DNA from: Pararhizobium polonicum
GTDB taxonomy: Bacteria > Pseudomonadota > Alphaproteobacteria > Rhizobiales > Rhizobiaceae
DNA: 64,000 nt
Assembly: GCF_001687365.1 (NCBI RefSeq)
Contig: NZ_LGLV01000004.1
Span: forward strand, 124,001-188,000
Reading direction: 5' to 3'
The position numbers were made by a program, and so were the translations under genes. Below, one piece after another: positions 55,396-64,000 of the stretch. A model generated the notes under the pieces. The model did no database searches. It saw only the letters and a program-made list of their open reading frames with translations, and was not told where the DNA came from. Position 1 is the first letter of the stretch, and each line of letters begins with the position of its first letter.

Positions 55396-57927
55396 TCAGC
55401 TCTTGGCCAACTCGCTCCCCGGAGCGCGGGTCGATTCACGATCCTTCCACCAGCGGCTGAGGAAGAGCAGGATCGGGCCGCCGATATAGATCGACGAGGT
55501 TGTCGCGACGATGACGCCGAACACCATCGGCCATGCGAAGGGCTTCACCGGATCGCCACCCCAGATCGCCATCGGCAGCAGCGAGGCGAGGATGGCGACC
55601 GAGGTGAAGATGCATCGCATCACCACCTGGTTGATCGACAGGTCGATCAGGTCGGAGAAGGGCATCGACTTGTACTTGCGCAGGTTTTCACGCATGCGGT
55701 CGTAGACGACGACCTTGTCGTTGACCGAATAACCGATCAGCGTCAGCACGGCAGCAATCGCCGTCAGGTTGAAGTCGATCTGTGTCAGCGCGAAGAAGCC
55801 GATCATTTTCGTAATATCGAGAATCAGCGTCACGATCGCACCCACCGCGAAGTGCCACTCGAAGCGCCACCAGATATAGAACAGGATCGCCACCATCGCG
55901 AGGCCGACGGCAAGGAAGCCCGAGCGTGCCAGTTCCGCACTGATGGTCGGCCCGACCACTTCGGTGCGCTCGAAAGCCGCGCCGGGAATGGCCTGGGTGA
56001 CCGCATCCTTGATTGCGTTCAGAGCCACCGTCTGTTCCGCTTCACCGCCCGGTTGACGCTGGACGCGGATCAAAACCGACTTGCCCTGATCGAAATCCTG
56101 GAGCGCCACTTCGCCGATGTTCAAATCCTCGAGCTTGGGCCGCAGTGCCGCAAGATCGAGCTGCGCCTCGGACGTTGCCTCGACCTGGATACCGCCGACG
56201 AAGTCGATGCCGTAGTTCAAGCCGGGCGTAAAGAACAGCACGATGGAGCTGATCGACAGGAACGCCGACATGCCGATCGCAACGTAGCGGCCGCGCATGA
56301 AGGAGAAGACCGGGATCGCCGGAACCTTGCCGAAGATCGAATGGATTTCGATCTTCTTCAGTTTCTGGCGCACGACCATCTGGTACATCATCAGGCGCAC
56401 GACGGTGATCGAGGTGAACATCGAGATCACGATGCCGATCATCATGGTGACGGCAAAGCCGCGCACCGGGCCGGTGCCGAACATGAAGAGCAGGATCGTA
56501 CCGACCAGGGTCGTCACGTTGCCGTCGACGATTGTTGCGAACGCCTTGTTGAAGCCGACGTCGAGCGCCTTCATCGCGCCTGCGCCAGCCGCCGTTTCCT
56601 CCCGGATACGGGCGTTGATCAGAATGTTGGCATCGACCGCCATGCCGATACCGAGGATGATACCGGCGATACCGGGAAGCGTCAGCGTCGAGCCCAGCAT
56701 GCCAAGCACGCCGATCGTCAGGATCGTGTGCAGGACGAGGCCGATATTGGCGATTACGCCCCAGGACGTGTAGAGCACCAGCATCATGACGACGACGGCG
56801 GCAAAACCGGCAAGACCGGTATAGATGCCCATGCGGATCGAGTCGGAGCCAAGGTTCGGACCGACGGAACGCTCCTCGATGATGGTCAGCGGTGCCGGCA
56901 GAGCGCCCGAGCGCAGCAAGGCCGAAAGAACGGTTGCTTCCTGGGCGGTGAAATTGCCGCTGATCTGGCCCTGGCCGCCGGGGATCGGTTCGTTGATGCG
57001 CGGCGCTGTCAGGACCTTGCCATCCAGCACGATGGCGAAAGGCAGGCCGACATTGTCGCGGGTGATTTCAGCAAACTGGCGGGCACCCTGGCTGTCGAAG
57101 GTAAAGGAAACGATCGGCTCGTTGGTCTGCTGGTTGAAGCCGGCCTTGGCGTCGGCAAGCCGCTCGCCGGAGATCGCCACGCGGCTTTCGACCGCATATT
57201 TGGCGCCGTCATTGGCGCCCGGTAGGATATCGACGCCGCGCGGCGGTGTCGTCGTGTTCGGATCGACCGAGGTGTCGACCATGTGGAAGCTCATCTGCGC
57301 GGTCGAGCCGAGAAGCTGACGCAGGCGCGTCGGATCCTGCAAGCCCGGCAGCTGGACGAGAATGCGGTCCGAGCCGACGCGCTGGATCAGCGGTTCGGCA
57401 ACGCCAACCTGGTCGACGCGGCGGCGGATGATTTCAAGGCTCTGGTCGACGGCAGCGGTCATCCGATCGCTGAGGCCCGCCTCCGTCAATTTCACCGTGA
57501 TCGTATCGTCGGCGGTCGAAACCTCGATGTCCGAGCTGGATGTGCCGAAGCCGAGCGTACCGACCGGCGCAGCAAGCTGCTGGATCTTCGGCAAAACGCG
57601 CGCGCGGTCCGCCGGATCGGCGATCTTGACCGCGATCGCGTCGCCGGCGATGCGGGCGGACGATGTCTGCAGCCGCTCCGTGCGAAGCGCACCGCGGATA
57701 TCGTCCAGAAGCGTGTTGAGACGAGCCCGGCGCAGGCCGGCCGCATCGACTTCCAGAACCAGATGCGATCCACCCTTCAGGTCGAGCCCGAGCGTGACCG
57801 GCTTGACCGGCAGGAAGGAGGCGTATTGCTGCTGGATAGCCACCGGCAGAACGTTGGGAAGCGCCGCGAGGATTCCGAAGAATACTATCGCGACATAGGC
57901 CAGAATGGCCCATTTCGAAGTGCGCAT
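55396..57927 (-). CDS. secDF: Protein translocase subunit SecDF (fused)
   Basis: 843-residue fusion of SecD and SecF, as usual in Rhizobiales. SecD half: TM1 (WAILAYVAIVFFGILAAL), periplasmic P1 domain with GLDLKGGSHLVLEVD, and D5/D6 conserved regions (GMAVDANILINARIREE). SecF half starts near residue 525, with GLNYGIDFVGGIQVE and GYSVNDKVVVYDRMREN. It uses the proton gradient to assist late stages of Sec export. Full length with no frameshift; a UUCG terminator follows. Confidence 0.97.
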   Translation of the reverse strand: MRTSKWAILAYVAIVFFGILAALPNVLPVAIQQQYASFLPVKPVTLGLDLKGGSHLVLEVDAAGLRRARLNTLLDDIRGALRTERLQTSSARIAGDAIAVKIADPADRARVLPKIQQLAAPVGTLGFGTSSSDIEVSTADDTITVKLTEAGLSDRMTAAVDQSLEIIRRRVDQVGVAEPLIQRVGSDRILVQLPGLQDPTRLRQLLGSTAQMSFHMVDTSVDPNTTTPPRGVDILPGANDGAKYAVESRVAISGERLADAKAGFNQQTNEPIVSFTFDSQGARQFAEITRDNVGLPFAIVLDGKVLTAPRINEPIPGGQGQISGNFTAQEATVLSALLRSGALPAPLTIIEERSVGPNLGSDSIRMGIYTGLAGFAAVVVMMLVLYTSWGVIANIGLVLHTILTIGVLGMLGSTLTLPGIAGIILGIGMAVDANILINARIREETAAGAGAMKALDVGFNKAFATIVDGNVTTLVGTILLFMFGTGPVRGFAVTMMIGIVISMFTSITVVRLMMYQMVVRQKLKKIEIHSIFGKVPAIPVFSFMRGRYVAIGMSAFLSISSIVLFFTPGLNYGIDFVGGIQVEATSEAQLDLAALRPKLEDLNIGEVALQDFDQGKSVLIRVQRQPGGEAEQTVALNAIKDAVTQAIPGAAFERTEVVGPTISAELARSGFLAVGLAMVAILFYIWWRFEWHFAVGAIVTLILDITKMIGFFALTQIDFNLTAIAAVLTLIGYSVNDKVVVYDRMRENLRKYKSMPFSDLIDLSINQVVMRCIFTSVAILASLLPMAIWGGDPVKPFAWPMVFGVIVATTSSIYIGGPILLFLSRWWKDRESTRAPGSELAKS

Positions 57928-58037
57928 GTTGAGGTTCCATTATAGCCCGCGACCATCCGGCAAAGCCGAGGGTGGCGGGTGTGATGCATAAAGATAAAGT
58001 CGCGCCGATGCGCAAAGACTGTCCGCAAGAACAGCCG

Positions 58038-58466
58038 TCAGGCGGAAAACGCCGGAGGTCCACGGACACGGACGGTATCGCCGCGCGCACCGGCTACCGC
58101 AGCCTGCGGAAAAGCCGAAGCAGGCATGCCGCCATAGGACAGAGCGACAAGGAAAACTGCGGCCGGCAGAACGAAAGGCCCCGGCCCACCGGAAGAAGCC
58201 TTGCCATCCGAACGATCCGTGGTGAACCGCAGATCGGCCACCGGAAAGGCGCGCACGATGTGGCGGGAAAGAGCCGTATCGGAGGTACCCGTTTCCGGAA
58301 TGGAAACGTTGCCAGCGCTCTGCTGCGCGGAAAAGCGCGACGAGAAAACCTGCGCCGAAGCGACGAACTGCATGGCAAGCGCGGCGGTCAGAATCCACAG
58401 CACGGCAAAAAGCCTGCCTGCCTGACTGCGATCGATCCTGTTGCCGTTCATGCCCATAGGGGACAT
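58038..58466 (-). CDS. Hypothetical protein with two hydrophobic segments
   Basis: 142 residues. A hydrophobic segment (LFAVLWILTAALAMQFVASAQV) lies near the N-terminus and a second (FVLPAAVFLVALSYGGMP) near the C-terminus; the region between is polar. GAAGGGCG precedes ATG 58466; ATGs at 58457 and 58451 are alternatives. Probably a periplasmic or membrane protein. No family recognised. It lies between secDF and the aruI-like gene. Confidence 0.5.
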   Translation of the reverse strand: MSPMGMNGNRIDRSQAGRLFAVLWILTAALAMQFVASAQVFSSRFSAQQSAGNVSIPETGTSDTALSRHIVRAFPVADLRFTTDRSDGKASSGGPGPFVLPAAVFLVALSYGGMPASAFPQAAVAGARGDTVRVRGPPAFSA

Positions 58467-58615
58467 CGCCCTTCCCGTTGGCGGGCAGTTTTCACTGCAA
58501 ATCGCCGAACTGCGCGCCGATTCAGCGCGCAAGCGGGCCTAAAAACCATTGCCGGCCGCCAAAGTCAAATCTTACCATCTGTCAGGCCCGTTGAACATCC
58601 TGGATGCCGCCGCTC

Positions 58616-60226
58616 TCAAGCGGTCACGCCCGCAGTGCGTGTCTGGTGGATTTCGATCAGCGACGGACCGCCGCGTTTGCAGGCCTCCGTCAGTGCCGCC
58701 GTCAGATCGCCGACTTTCGAAAGCCGCACGGCAGGCACGCCATAGGCGCCGGCGGCGAGCAGGAAATCGGGTGCTGACGGCTTGACGCCCTCCGGCGTGA
58801 TGCCGGATTCGACCATATAGGCTTCGATCTCCTGATAGCCGTCATTGTTCCAGACGAGGAAGATGACATTGGCATTGATATCGGCGGCCGACCCCAGTTC
58901 CGCCAGCGAGAACTGGATGCCTCCGTCGCCGACAAGGCAGATGACCGGCTTGTCCGGATCCGCCACAGCTGCCCCCACCGCTGCCGGCGGGGCATAACCG
59001 AGCGCGCCAAAACCGGTTGCCGAGTTGAACCAGCTCTTTGCCCTCGGGGCGTCGCAGTAAAGGTTGCCGGCATAGACGGCCTGGGTGGAATCCCCGACGA
59101 TCGTGGCATCCGGTAGAGCCTGATAAATCGCATCGATCACGGCGATCTCAGCGCGCATCTTTGCCGTCAGCTCGGCCATGGCCGTCTTTCGCGCCGCCGC
59201 CGCGCGTTCCTTGCCTTTATTCGCCGGCTTGGCCGTGAGGAACGCCAGAATACCAGCTGTCGCAGTCTTGGCTCCCGACAGGATCGACAGTGCCGCATGC
59301 GGTCCCCGCGCCAGCTGCGCGGCATCGATGTCGGTGCGGATCAGGTTGCCGAGGATCGGAAATCCGCCATCGGCATACATATCGTAATCGGTCTGGCCCA
59401 TTTCCGTGCCCAGCGCGATGACCAGATCAGCATCGGAAATCAGCGAACGAACAGCCTTGAGGCTGGGGCTTGCCGGAACCCGGAGCGGATGGCCCGCCAG
59501 CATGCCCCGCGCATTGACGGTCATCACCACGGGCGCCCCGATGCGCTCTGCCAGTTCCTGGATTTCCGCTTCAGCGGTAATCGCGCCGCCGCCGCAGATG
59601 ATCACTGGGCGGCTGGCATCACCGCAGAGAATGGCGGCCTTCTGCAGCGTCTCGGCATCGGCCCTTGGCCGCGTCGCGGTGGCTTTTCGCAGTGGCGGCA
59701 TGGCGATCCGCGCCGTCATCACGTCGGTCGGAATTTCGATATGCACCGGGCCGGGCCGGCCAGAGGTGAGGATGGCAAAGGCGCGCTCGATGAGCGACCC
59801 CAGATCGGCCGGATTGAGCAGCGTCTGCGAATAGAGCGCCAGCGTCTTGATCATGCCGTGCTGGTCGGGCAGTTCGTGCAACAGGCCGCGCCCGTGGCCG
59901 AGCGAATCGCGCCGGTTGACGCCGGAGATCACCAGCATCGGGATGGAATCCTGCCGTGCCTGCGCCATCGCCGTGATCGTGTTGGTGAGCCCCGGCCCGG
60001 TGATGACCAGCGCCACGCCCGGCTTGCCGCTGACACGGGCATAACCGTCGGCCATGAAGCCGGCACCCTGTTCGTGGCGCGGCGTCACATGGCGGATCTT
60101 CGAGGCGGCAAGGCCACGATAGAGCTCGACGGTGTGGACGCCCGGAATGCCGAAGACGACTTCGACGCCGTTGGCCTCGAGCAGGTCGACCAGCACTTCT
60201 CCGACGGTTTTCATCTCTTCGCTCAT
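58616..60226 (-). CDS. aruI: Thiamine-diphosphate-dependent 2-ketoarginine decarboxylase-like protein
   Basis: 536-residue TPP enzyme of the acetolactate synthase superfamily. The N-terminal domain has the catalytic Glu in RHEQGAGFMADGYAR, and the TPP motif is GDGGIQFSLAELGSAADINA followed by NN in VWNNDGYQEIEAY. It most resembles AruI of Pseudomonas, which decarboxylates 5-guanidino-2-oxopentanoate (2-ketoarginine) to 4-guanidinobutyraldehyde. The start overlaps the stop of the aminotransferase gene (ATGA), which supports the pair. An acetolactate synthase role is the alternative but no IlvN-like subunit is present. Confidence 0.75.
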   Translation of the reverse strand: MSEEMKTVGEVLVDLLEANGVEVVFGIPGVHTVELYRGLAASKIRHVTPRHEQGAGFMADGYARVSGKPGVALVITGPGLTNTITAMAQARQDSIPMLVISGVNRRDSLGHGRGLLHELPDQHGMIKTLALYSQTLLNPADLGSLIERAFAILTSGRPGPVHIEIPTDVMTARIAMPPLRKATATRPRADAETLQKAAILCGDASRPVIICGGGAITAEAEIQELAERIGAPVVMTVNARGMLAGHPLRVPASPSLKAVRSLISDADLVIALGTEMGQTDYDMYADGGFPILGNLIRTDIDAAQLARGPHAALSILSGAKTATAGILAFLTAKPANKGKERAAAARKTAMAELTAKMRAEIAVIDAIYQALPDATIVGDSTQAVYAGNLYCDAPRAKSWFNSATGFGALGYAPPAAVGAAVADPDKPVICLVGDGGIQFSLAELGSAADINANVIFLVWNNDGYQEIEAYMVESGITPEGVKPSAPDFLLAAGAYGVPAVRLSKVGDLTAALTEACKRGGPSLIEIHQTRTAGVTA

Positions 60227-61413
60227 GCCCGGCGCTCCTTGGGCGCCAGAAGCCGGATCGCCAGCCTGGTGATCCGCCCGCAGGCTTCGTCGATCACCGC
60301 ATCCGGAACCGTCAGGCTGACGCGCACGAACGAGGCCGCCTCCACACCGAAGGACGACCCCGGCATGACCGCGACGTGTTCGTCCTCCAGCAGCATCCAG
60401 GCAAAGGCCTCCCCCGTCAGGCCGGTGCCGGCCACATCGATCAGGATGAACATTCCCGCTTCCGGCGGCAGCGGCACGATACCCGGCACATTCGAAAGCC
60501 CCTGCACGATCCGCTCCGCCCGCGCCTTGTAGGAGGTGCGCATGGCAGCGGCCGTGCCGATCTCATGCGTCAGCGCATAGGCTGTCATGTCGGCGATGAA
60601 CGGCTGGACACCGAACAGCATGGTTTCGGAAACCGGCAGCAACCGGCTGGCAAAGTCCGCCGGCCCGATCGCCCAGCCGCTGCGGAAACCGGGCGCCGCG
60701 TGGGATTTGGAGATCGACGAGACGACGATGGTCCGTTCGGCAAGGTCAAGATTGTCGAAGGGCGAGGCAAAGGTGCCGCCGAAGATCAGTTCTTCGTAGA
60801 CCTCGTCGCAGACGATCCAGAGGTCGTGCTTGCGGCAGACCGCGCCGATATCGGCGATCTCCTGCGCGGTCAGCACGGCCCCGGTCGGATTGTGCGGCGT
60901 GTTCAGCAGCAGTACCCGGCATTTCGGTGTGACCGCCTTTTCCAGATCGGCCGCCTGCATGTGGAAACCATGTTCCGGCTTCAGCGGCACCGTCACCCGA
61001 TGCGCACCGGTCGACTGGATGACGCCGTCATAGGTGGCGTAGAGCGGATCGCCGACCAGCACGCCGTCGCCAGCCTCGACCAGCCCCAGCATCACGGCGA
61101 ACAGCGCCGTCTGCGTGCCTGGAAAACACAGTACGTTTTCCGCCGTCACATCCGGGCGCCGCTTGGCGTAGCGCGCCGTCAGTGCGTTGACCACCGAGGG
61201 CTCGCCGCGACCGTTGGAATAGCGGTAACGTCCCGCATTCATCGCCCTCTGGGCTTCTGCGAGCAGCGCCGGATCCGGCGGCATGTCCGGCTCGCCGATG
61301 GTCAGCTGGATGATGTCGGTTCCCGTTGCCTGCATCTGCCGCGCGCGGATATGCAGCGCCCATTTCTCGGAACCGAGATCGGCCAGGCGGTCGGTGATCG
61401 ATGAGTAACGCAT
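60223..61413 (-). CDS. aruH: PLP-dependent aminotransferase, arginine:pyruvate transaminase (AruH) like
   Basis: 396-residue class I/II aminotransferase with NTPHNPTGAVLT, the cofactor Asp-Tyr in CDEVYEELIF, and the PLP Lys in SSISKSHAAPGFRSGW. It resembles AruH of Pseudomonas aeruginosa along most of its length (start MRYSSITDRL, GMFILIDV). AruH moves the alpha-amino group of arginine to pyruvate, giving 2-ketoarginine. Coupled to the aruI-like gene. An aspartate-type or kynurenine-type specificity cannot be excluded. Confidence 0.75.
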   Translation of the reverse strand: MRYSSITDRLADLGSEKWALHIRARQMQATGTDIIQLTIGEPDMPPDPALLAEAQRAMNAGRYRYSNGRGEPSVVNALTARYAKRRPDVTAENVLCFPGTQTALFAVMLGLVEAGDGVLVGDPLYATYDGVIQSTGAHRVTVPLKPEHGFHMQAADLEKAVTPKCRVLLLNTPHNPTGAVLTAQEIADIGAVCRKHDLWIVCDEVYEELIFGGTFASPFDNLDLAERTIVVSSISKSHAAPGFRSGWAIGPADFASRLLPVSETMLFGVQPFIADMTAYALTHEIGTAAAMRTSYKARAERIVQGLSNVPGIVPLPPEAGMFILIDVAGTGLTGEAFAWMLLEDEHVAVMPGSSFGVEAASFVRVSLTVPDAVIDEACGRITRLAIRLLAPKERRA

Positions 61414-61468
61414 GGGTGTCTCCTACCCTCAGTCAAATTGGTGTGGCATCTCTGCCCTGTTCCGACCG

Positions 61469-62104
61469 CTATGCGGCGGCCGTGTCTTCATCCCCACCGA
61501 GCGGCAGGCCCAGCAGCGCCTCGATCGACGACAGGGCGATCGCCACCAGCTCCGCCTCCTCGAAGAGTTCGCCGGCAAGGCAGCCTTCCAGCCAGAGCCC
61601 ATCGATCATGCCGTTGATGGCGATTGCGTGGCGGCGGCAGTCGGCTTCGCCGGCAGCACGCCCTTCCGCTTCCAGAAAATCGCGGATCAGCCCCTGCAGA
61701 TCATTGCGAAAGCTTAGATAACCCTCGCGGTGGATGACAGCGAGTTCCGGATCCACCCGGACCTGGCTGATGAACGAGGCCCAGAGCGACAGGCTGCGAT
61801 CATTGGCGACCGGAGCCGTGAGGTTGAGCGTGATGAACCGTCTCAGCCGCGTTTTCGGATCGCCGTCGATATCGCCCGCTTTGGCGGCGAAGGTGGCGAG
61901 AACCGTACGATAGGCCTCCTCCACCATCTGGTCCTTGGAATCAAAATAATGCCGGACCAGCCCCGCCGTCACCCCGGCGCGGATGGCGATCTGGCGAACC
62001 GTCGCGCCCTTGAGGCCAAGCTCGGCGATCGTATCGAGAGTCGCCTCGATCAGCTCCTGCCGCCGCTCCCCTTCCGGTGCGCGATGGAATGTCCGGCGGT
62101 TCAT
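61469..62104 (-). CDS. TetR family regulator (BetI-like)
   Basis: 211-residue regulator. The N-terminal TetR HTH is LIEATLDTIAELGLKGATVRQIAIRAGVTAGLVRHYFDSKDQMVEEAY, with the BetI-like GLVRHYFDSK. The C-terminal ligand domain includes INGMIDGLWLEGCL. The start overlaps the stop of the hydrolase gene (ATGA). It probably controls this guanidino-compound cluster; a candidate site lies at 63041-63060. Confidence 0.88.
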   Translation of the reverse strand: MNRRTFHRAPEGERRQELIEATLDTIAELGLKGATVRQIAIRAGVTAGLVRHYFDSKDQMVEEAYRTVLATFAAKAGDIDGDPKTRLRRFITLNLTAPVANDRSLSLWASFISQVRVDPELAVIHREGYLSFRNDLQGLIRDFLEAEGRAAGEADCRRHAIAINGMIDGLWLEGCLAGELFEEAELVAIALSSIEALLGLPLGGDEDTAAA

Positions 62105-62979
62105 TCAGCCCGCCGCAGAACCGGCCGCGTCAGGCATGTCGGGCCGCCTTCGCAGGCGATGCAAAGCGCATCGGCCTCGAAGGTCTCGACCGTGCAGCCG
62201 GCCGCTTCCATCGCCGCCCTGGTCTTGGGGAAACCCGCCACCATGATCACTTCGTTCGGCCGGACCGGCAGAACGTTGAGGCTGAGGCCGTTGCTGGCAT
62301 GGAACTCGTCGGCCGGCGCCTCGATCAGGGTGATGCCCCATTCCTTGAGTAACTGGTAGAACGACGCCGGCAGGAGCGGCGCAAAGACCAGCGCCAGATC
62401 GCGCGACAGCGGGCTCATCACCGACATCAGATGCAGGCAGGCTTCCTCGCCCTGCCAGAGCGGCAGGTCGTAGCCGAGCACGGTGATGCCGTGCGGATCG
62501 AGCATTTCGGTGAGCTGGGAGATGCCTTCCTCGTTGGTCCGCACGCCACGGCCAACCACCAGCGTCTCGGCGTCCAGCCAGATGCAATCGCCGCCCTCGA
62601 CCGTGCCCGGCGCGACGATGCGGCCGAGGATCGGGATGCCGGCCTTCTTGTAGGCTGCCTCGTGCAGCGCCGTTTCGCCGGCACGCAGCGGCTTGCCCAT
62701 GCGCAGAAGGATGGCGCCATGGTCGGACATCAGCGACGGATCGTGGGTGAACATGGCGTCGGCGAGACCGTCGCCCTTGTCCTCCAGCCAGAGGATTTCG
62801 GCGCCGGATTTCTCCACCAGACGGGCGAATTCCACATATTGCCGCACGGCCTTCTCGCCATCGAAGGTCGGCCCGTAATGCCATTTCGCAGGATCGGCGG
62901 AGGCAAGGCTTGCGCCCGGCCGGCGCATCAGCACACGCTTCAGATTGGCCGACATCTCCTGCGAACCATAAGCCGTCAT
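62101..62979 (-). CDS. Dimethylarginine dimethylaminohydrolase/amidinohydrolase family protein
   Basis: 292-residue member of the guanidino-group-modifying superfamily (DDAH, arginine deiminase, amidinotransferase). It has FTHDPSL and the Asp-rich GTVEGGDCIWLD segment, a His in DEFHASNGLSLNVLPV, and a catalytic Cys (about 282) in GGPTCLTRP. DDAH hydrolyses methylated arginines to citrulline and methylamines. AGGAGTAGACG precedes the ATG. Overlap with the TetR gene and proximity to AruH/AruI support a guanidino substrate; exact specificity is not visible. Confidence 0.8.
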   Translation of the reverse strand: MTAYGSQEMSANLKRVLMRRPGASLASADPAKWHYGPTFDGEKAVRQYVEFARLVEKSGAEILWLEDKGDGLADAMFTHDPSLMSDHGAILLRMGKPLRAGETALHEAAYKKAGIPILGRIVAPGTVEGGDCIWLDAETLVVGRGVRTNEEGISQLTEMLDPHGITVLGYDLPLWQGEEACLHLMSVMSPLSRDLALVFAPLLPASFYQLLKEWGITLIEAPADEFHASNGLSLNVLPVRPNEVIMVAGFPKTRAAMEAAGCTVETFEADALCIACEGGPTCLTRPVLRRAE

Positions 62980-63040
62980 CGTCTACTCCTGCTGGAAATT
63001 TGATCATATGGAGGGACTGCCAGAAAAAGCAGCGTCAGCG

Positions 63041-63060
63041 TTATTATACGGTTGAATAAT
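63041..63060. promoter_or_regulatory. Candidate operator in the divergent DDAH/ABC transporter region
   Basis: TTATTATACGGTTGAATAAT has complementary TTATT/AATAA ends and lies between the divergent hydrolase and ATPase genes, about 65 and 130 bp from their starts. It fits a TetR-type site by location and size; symmetry is imperfect in the centre. Confidence 0.3.
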
Positions 63061-63190
63061 TTCTGCACAAGTGCCACGATGGCTTTCATGGAACAGCGTG
63101 ACAGGCAAAAATGCCGCACGACAGACAAAACAGGGGAACTGTTTTCATGCGTTCAGATTTGGCGACCTGTCTCGACGGGACAGACCTTTC

Positions 63191-63964
63191 ATGACGAAAC
63201 CAGCCCAGGCGATTGCGGTCACAAACCTCCACAAACGTTTCGGGCCGCTCGAAGTGCTCAAGGGCGTTTCACTGACAGCCAATGAAGGCGACGTTATCGC
63301 CATCATCGGCGGCAGCGGCTCGGGCAAGTCGACCTTCCTGCGCTGTATCAACATGCTGGAACTGCCCACCTCCGGGTCGGTGACCATCCATGGCGAGACC
63401 ATCGCCATGAAGAAGGACGGCCATGGCGGCCTGATGCCGTCCGACCGCAAACAGGTCCAGCGGCTGCGCACCCAGCTCGGCATGGTCTTCCAGAGCTTCA
63501 ATCTCTGGCAGCACATGACCATTCTCCAGAACGTCACCGAAGTCCCGATCCATGTGCTCGGCAAATCCAAGGACGAGGCCATTGCCACCGGCGAGGCGCT
63601 GCTGCGCCGTGTCGGCCTGTTCGAGAAGCGCGACGCCTATCCCGCCTTTCTATCCGGTGGCCAGCAGCAGCGCGCGGCAATTGCCCGGGCGCTCGCCATC
63701 CAGCCGCTGGTCATGCTGTTCGATGAGCCGACCTCGGCGCTCGATCCGCAACTCGTGGGAGAAGTGCTGACCGTCATCGGCGATCTTGCGAGGGAAAAGC
63801 GCACGATGATCCTGGTCACCCATGAGATGAAATTCGCCCGCAACGTGGCCAACCATATCGTCTTCCTGGCTGAGGGTGTCATCGACGAGCAGGGATCGCC
63901 GGACGAGATTTTCGGCAATCCCAGATCGGAACGCCTGAAGAAATTCATCAGCTCCATCCACTGA
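63191..63964 (+). CDS. Polar amino acid ABC transporter ATPase (HisP/OccP type)
   Basis: 257-residue ATPase with Walker A GGSGSGKST, Q-loop VFQSFNLW, signature LSGGQQQR, Walker B LMLFDEPTSALDP and switch His THE. Similar to the HisP/OccP/NocP group that energises uptake of histidine, arginine, octopine or nopaline. The chosen ATG 63191 gives the standard N-terminus; an upstream frame begins at 63071. It is divergent from the DDAH/TetR/AruHI genes, which suggests import of a guanidino amino acid. Confidence 0.9.
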   Translation: MTKPAQAIAVTNLHKRFGPLEVLKGVSLTANEGDVIAIIGGSGSGKSTFLRCINMLELPTSGSVTIHGETIAMKKDGHGGLMPSDRKQVQRLRTQLGMVFQSFNLWQHMTILQNVTEVPIHVLGKSKDEAIATGEALLRRVGLFEKRDAYPAFLSGGQQQRAAIARALAIQPLVMLFDEPTSALDPQLVGEVLTVIGDLAREKRTMILVTHEMKFARNVANHIVFLAEGVIDEQGSPDEIFGNPRSERLKKFISSIH

Positions 63965-63993
63965 AAACCACCAAAACCAAAAAAGGGAACAGC

Positions 63994-64000
63994 ATGAAAA
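63994..64000 (+). CDS. Start of a gene cut by the window end, probably the transporter binding protein
   Basis: ATG at 63994 preceded by AAAAGGGAACAGC, followed by AAAA (Met-Lys), 29 bp after the ATPase stop. Only the start is visible; a signal-peptide-bearing binding protein is expected from operon order. Confidence 0.5.

Overview
This window looks like chromosomal DNA of an alphaproteobacterium of the Rhizobiaceae (Rhizobium, Agrobacterium or Ensifer type). The evidence is the high G+C with rhizobial codon use, a syntenic housekeeping block (murA, DUF2948, hisD, UPF0262, a low-molecular-weight phosphatase gene, infA, maf, yacG, tRNA-Phe), a fused secDF, and a capsule locus that closely matches the rkp K-antigen genes of Sinorhizobium meliloti. 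No insertion sequence, integrase, CRISPR array or rRNA operon was seen.

Layout. (1) Positions 1-6869, minus strand: a pentitol uptake and oxidation operon with a binding protein, two permeases, a DUF2160 membrane protein, a xylitol-dehydrogenase-type enzyme, a MalK-type ATPase and two short-chain dehydrogenases; the last one runs off the window. (2) 7394-12644, plus strand: an Frc/Rbs-type sugar ABC transporter, an aldolase-like barrel protein, a strong terminator and an AraC regulator. (3) 12712-20472: housekeeping genes, tRNA-Phe, tRNA-Thr and several small Rhizobiales proteins including a lipoprotein. (4) 20488-33085: a catabolic cluster made of pdxA2, an iron-type alcohol dehydrogenase, a sialidase-fold protein, a DapA/NanA-type aldolase, a five-gene Dpp/Opp-type ABC transporter, a DUF1537 acid-sugar kinase and a FadR-type GntR regulator. 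(5) 33177-53921: a K-antigen capsule locus. It holds an outer-membrane exporter, a TE-less polyketide synthase with an alpha-oxoamine synthase and a 3-ketosphinganine-reductase-like SDR, an LtaS-like membrane enzyme, KpsS- and KpsC-like proteins, KpsE/T/M-type export proteins, a hexapeptide acyltransferase and KpsF. (6) 54050-58466: an Rrf2 regulator, a small conserved protein with an elaborate leader, secDF and a hypothetical membrane protein. (7) 58616-64000: a guanidino-compound cluster with AruI- and AruH-like enzymes, a TetR regulator, a DDAH-like hydrolase and a divergent amino-acid ABC transporter that is cut by the window end.

Two regions deserve most attention. Region 4 resembles a sialic-acid cluster but has four-carbon acid-sugar enzymes in place of NanK/NanE. 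On paper its enzymes would convert a C7 3-deoxy-2-ulosaric acid such as DHA, known from plant rhamnogalacturonan II, to pyruvate, D-threonate and then DHAP plus CO2. In region 5 the PKS, oxoamine synthase and reductase follow the same order of chemistry as fumonisin and sphingoid-base synthesis, which suggests a sphingoid-like lipid anchor for the capsule. Both are inferences from family membership and gene order, not demonstrated functions. All family calls were made by reading translated sequence without database searches.
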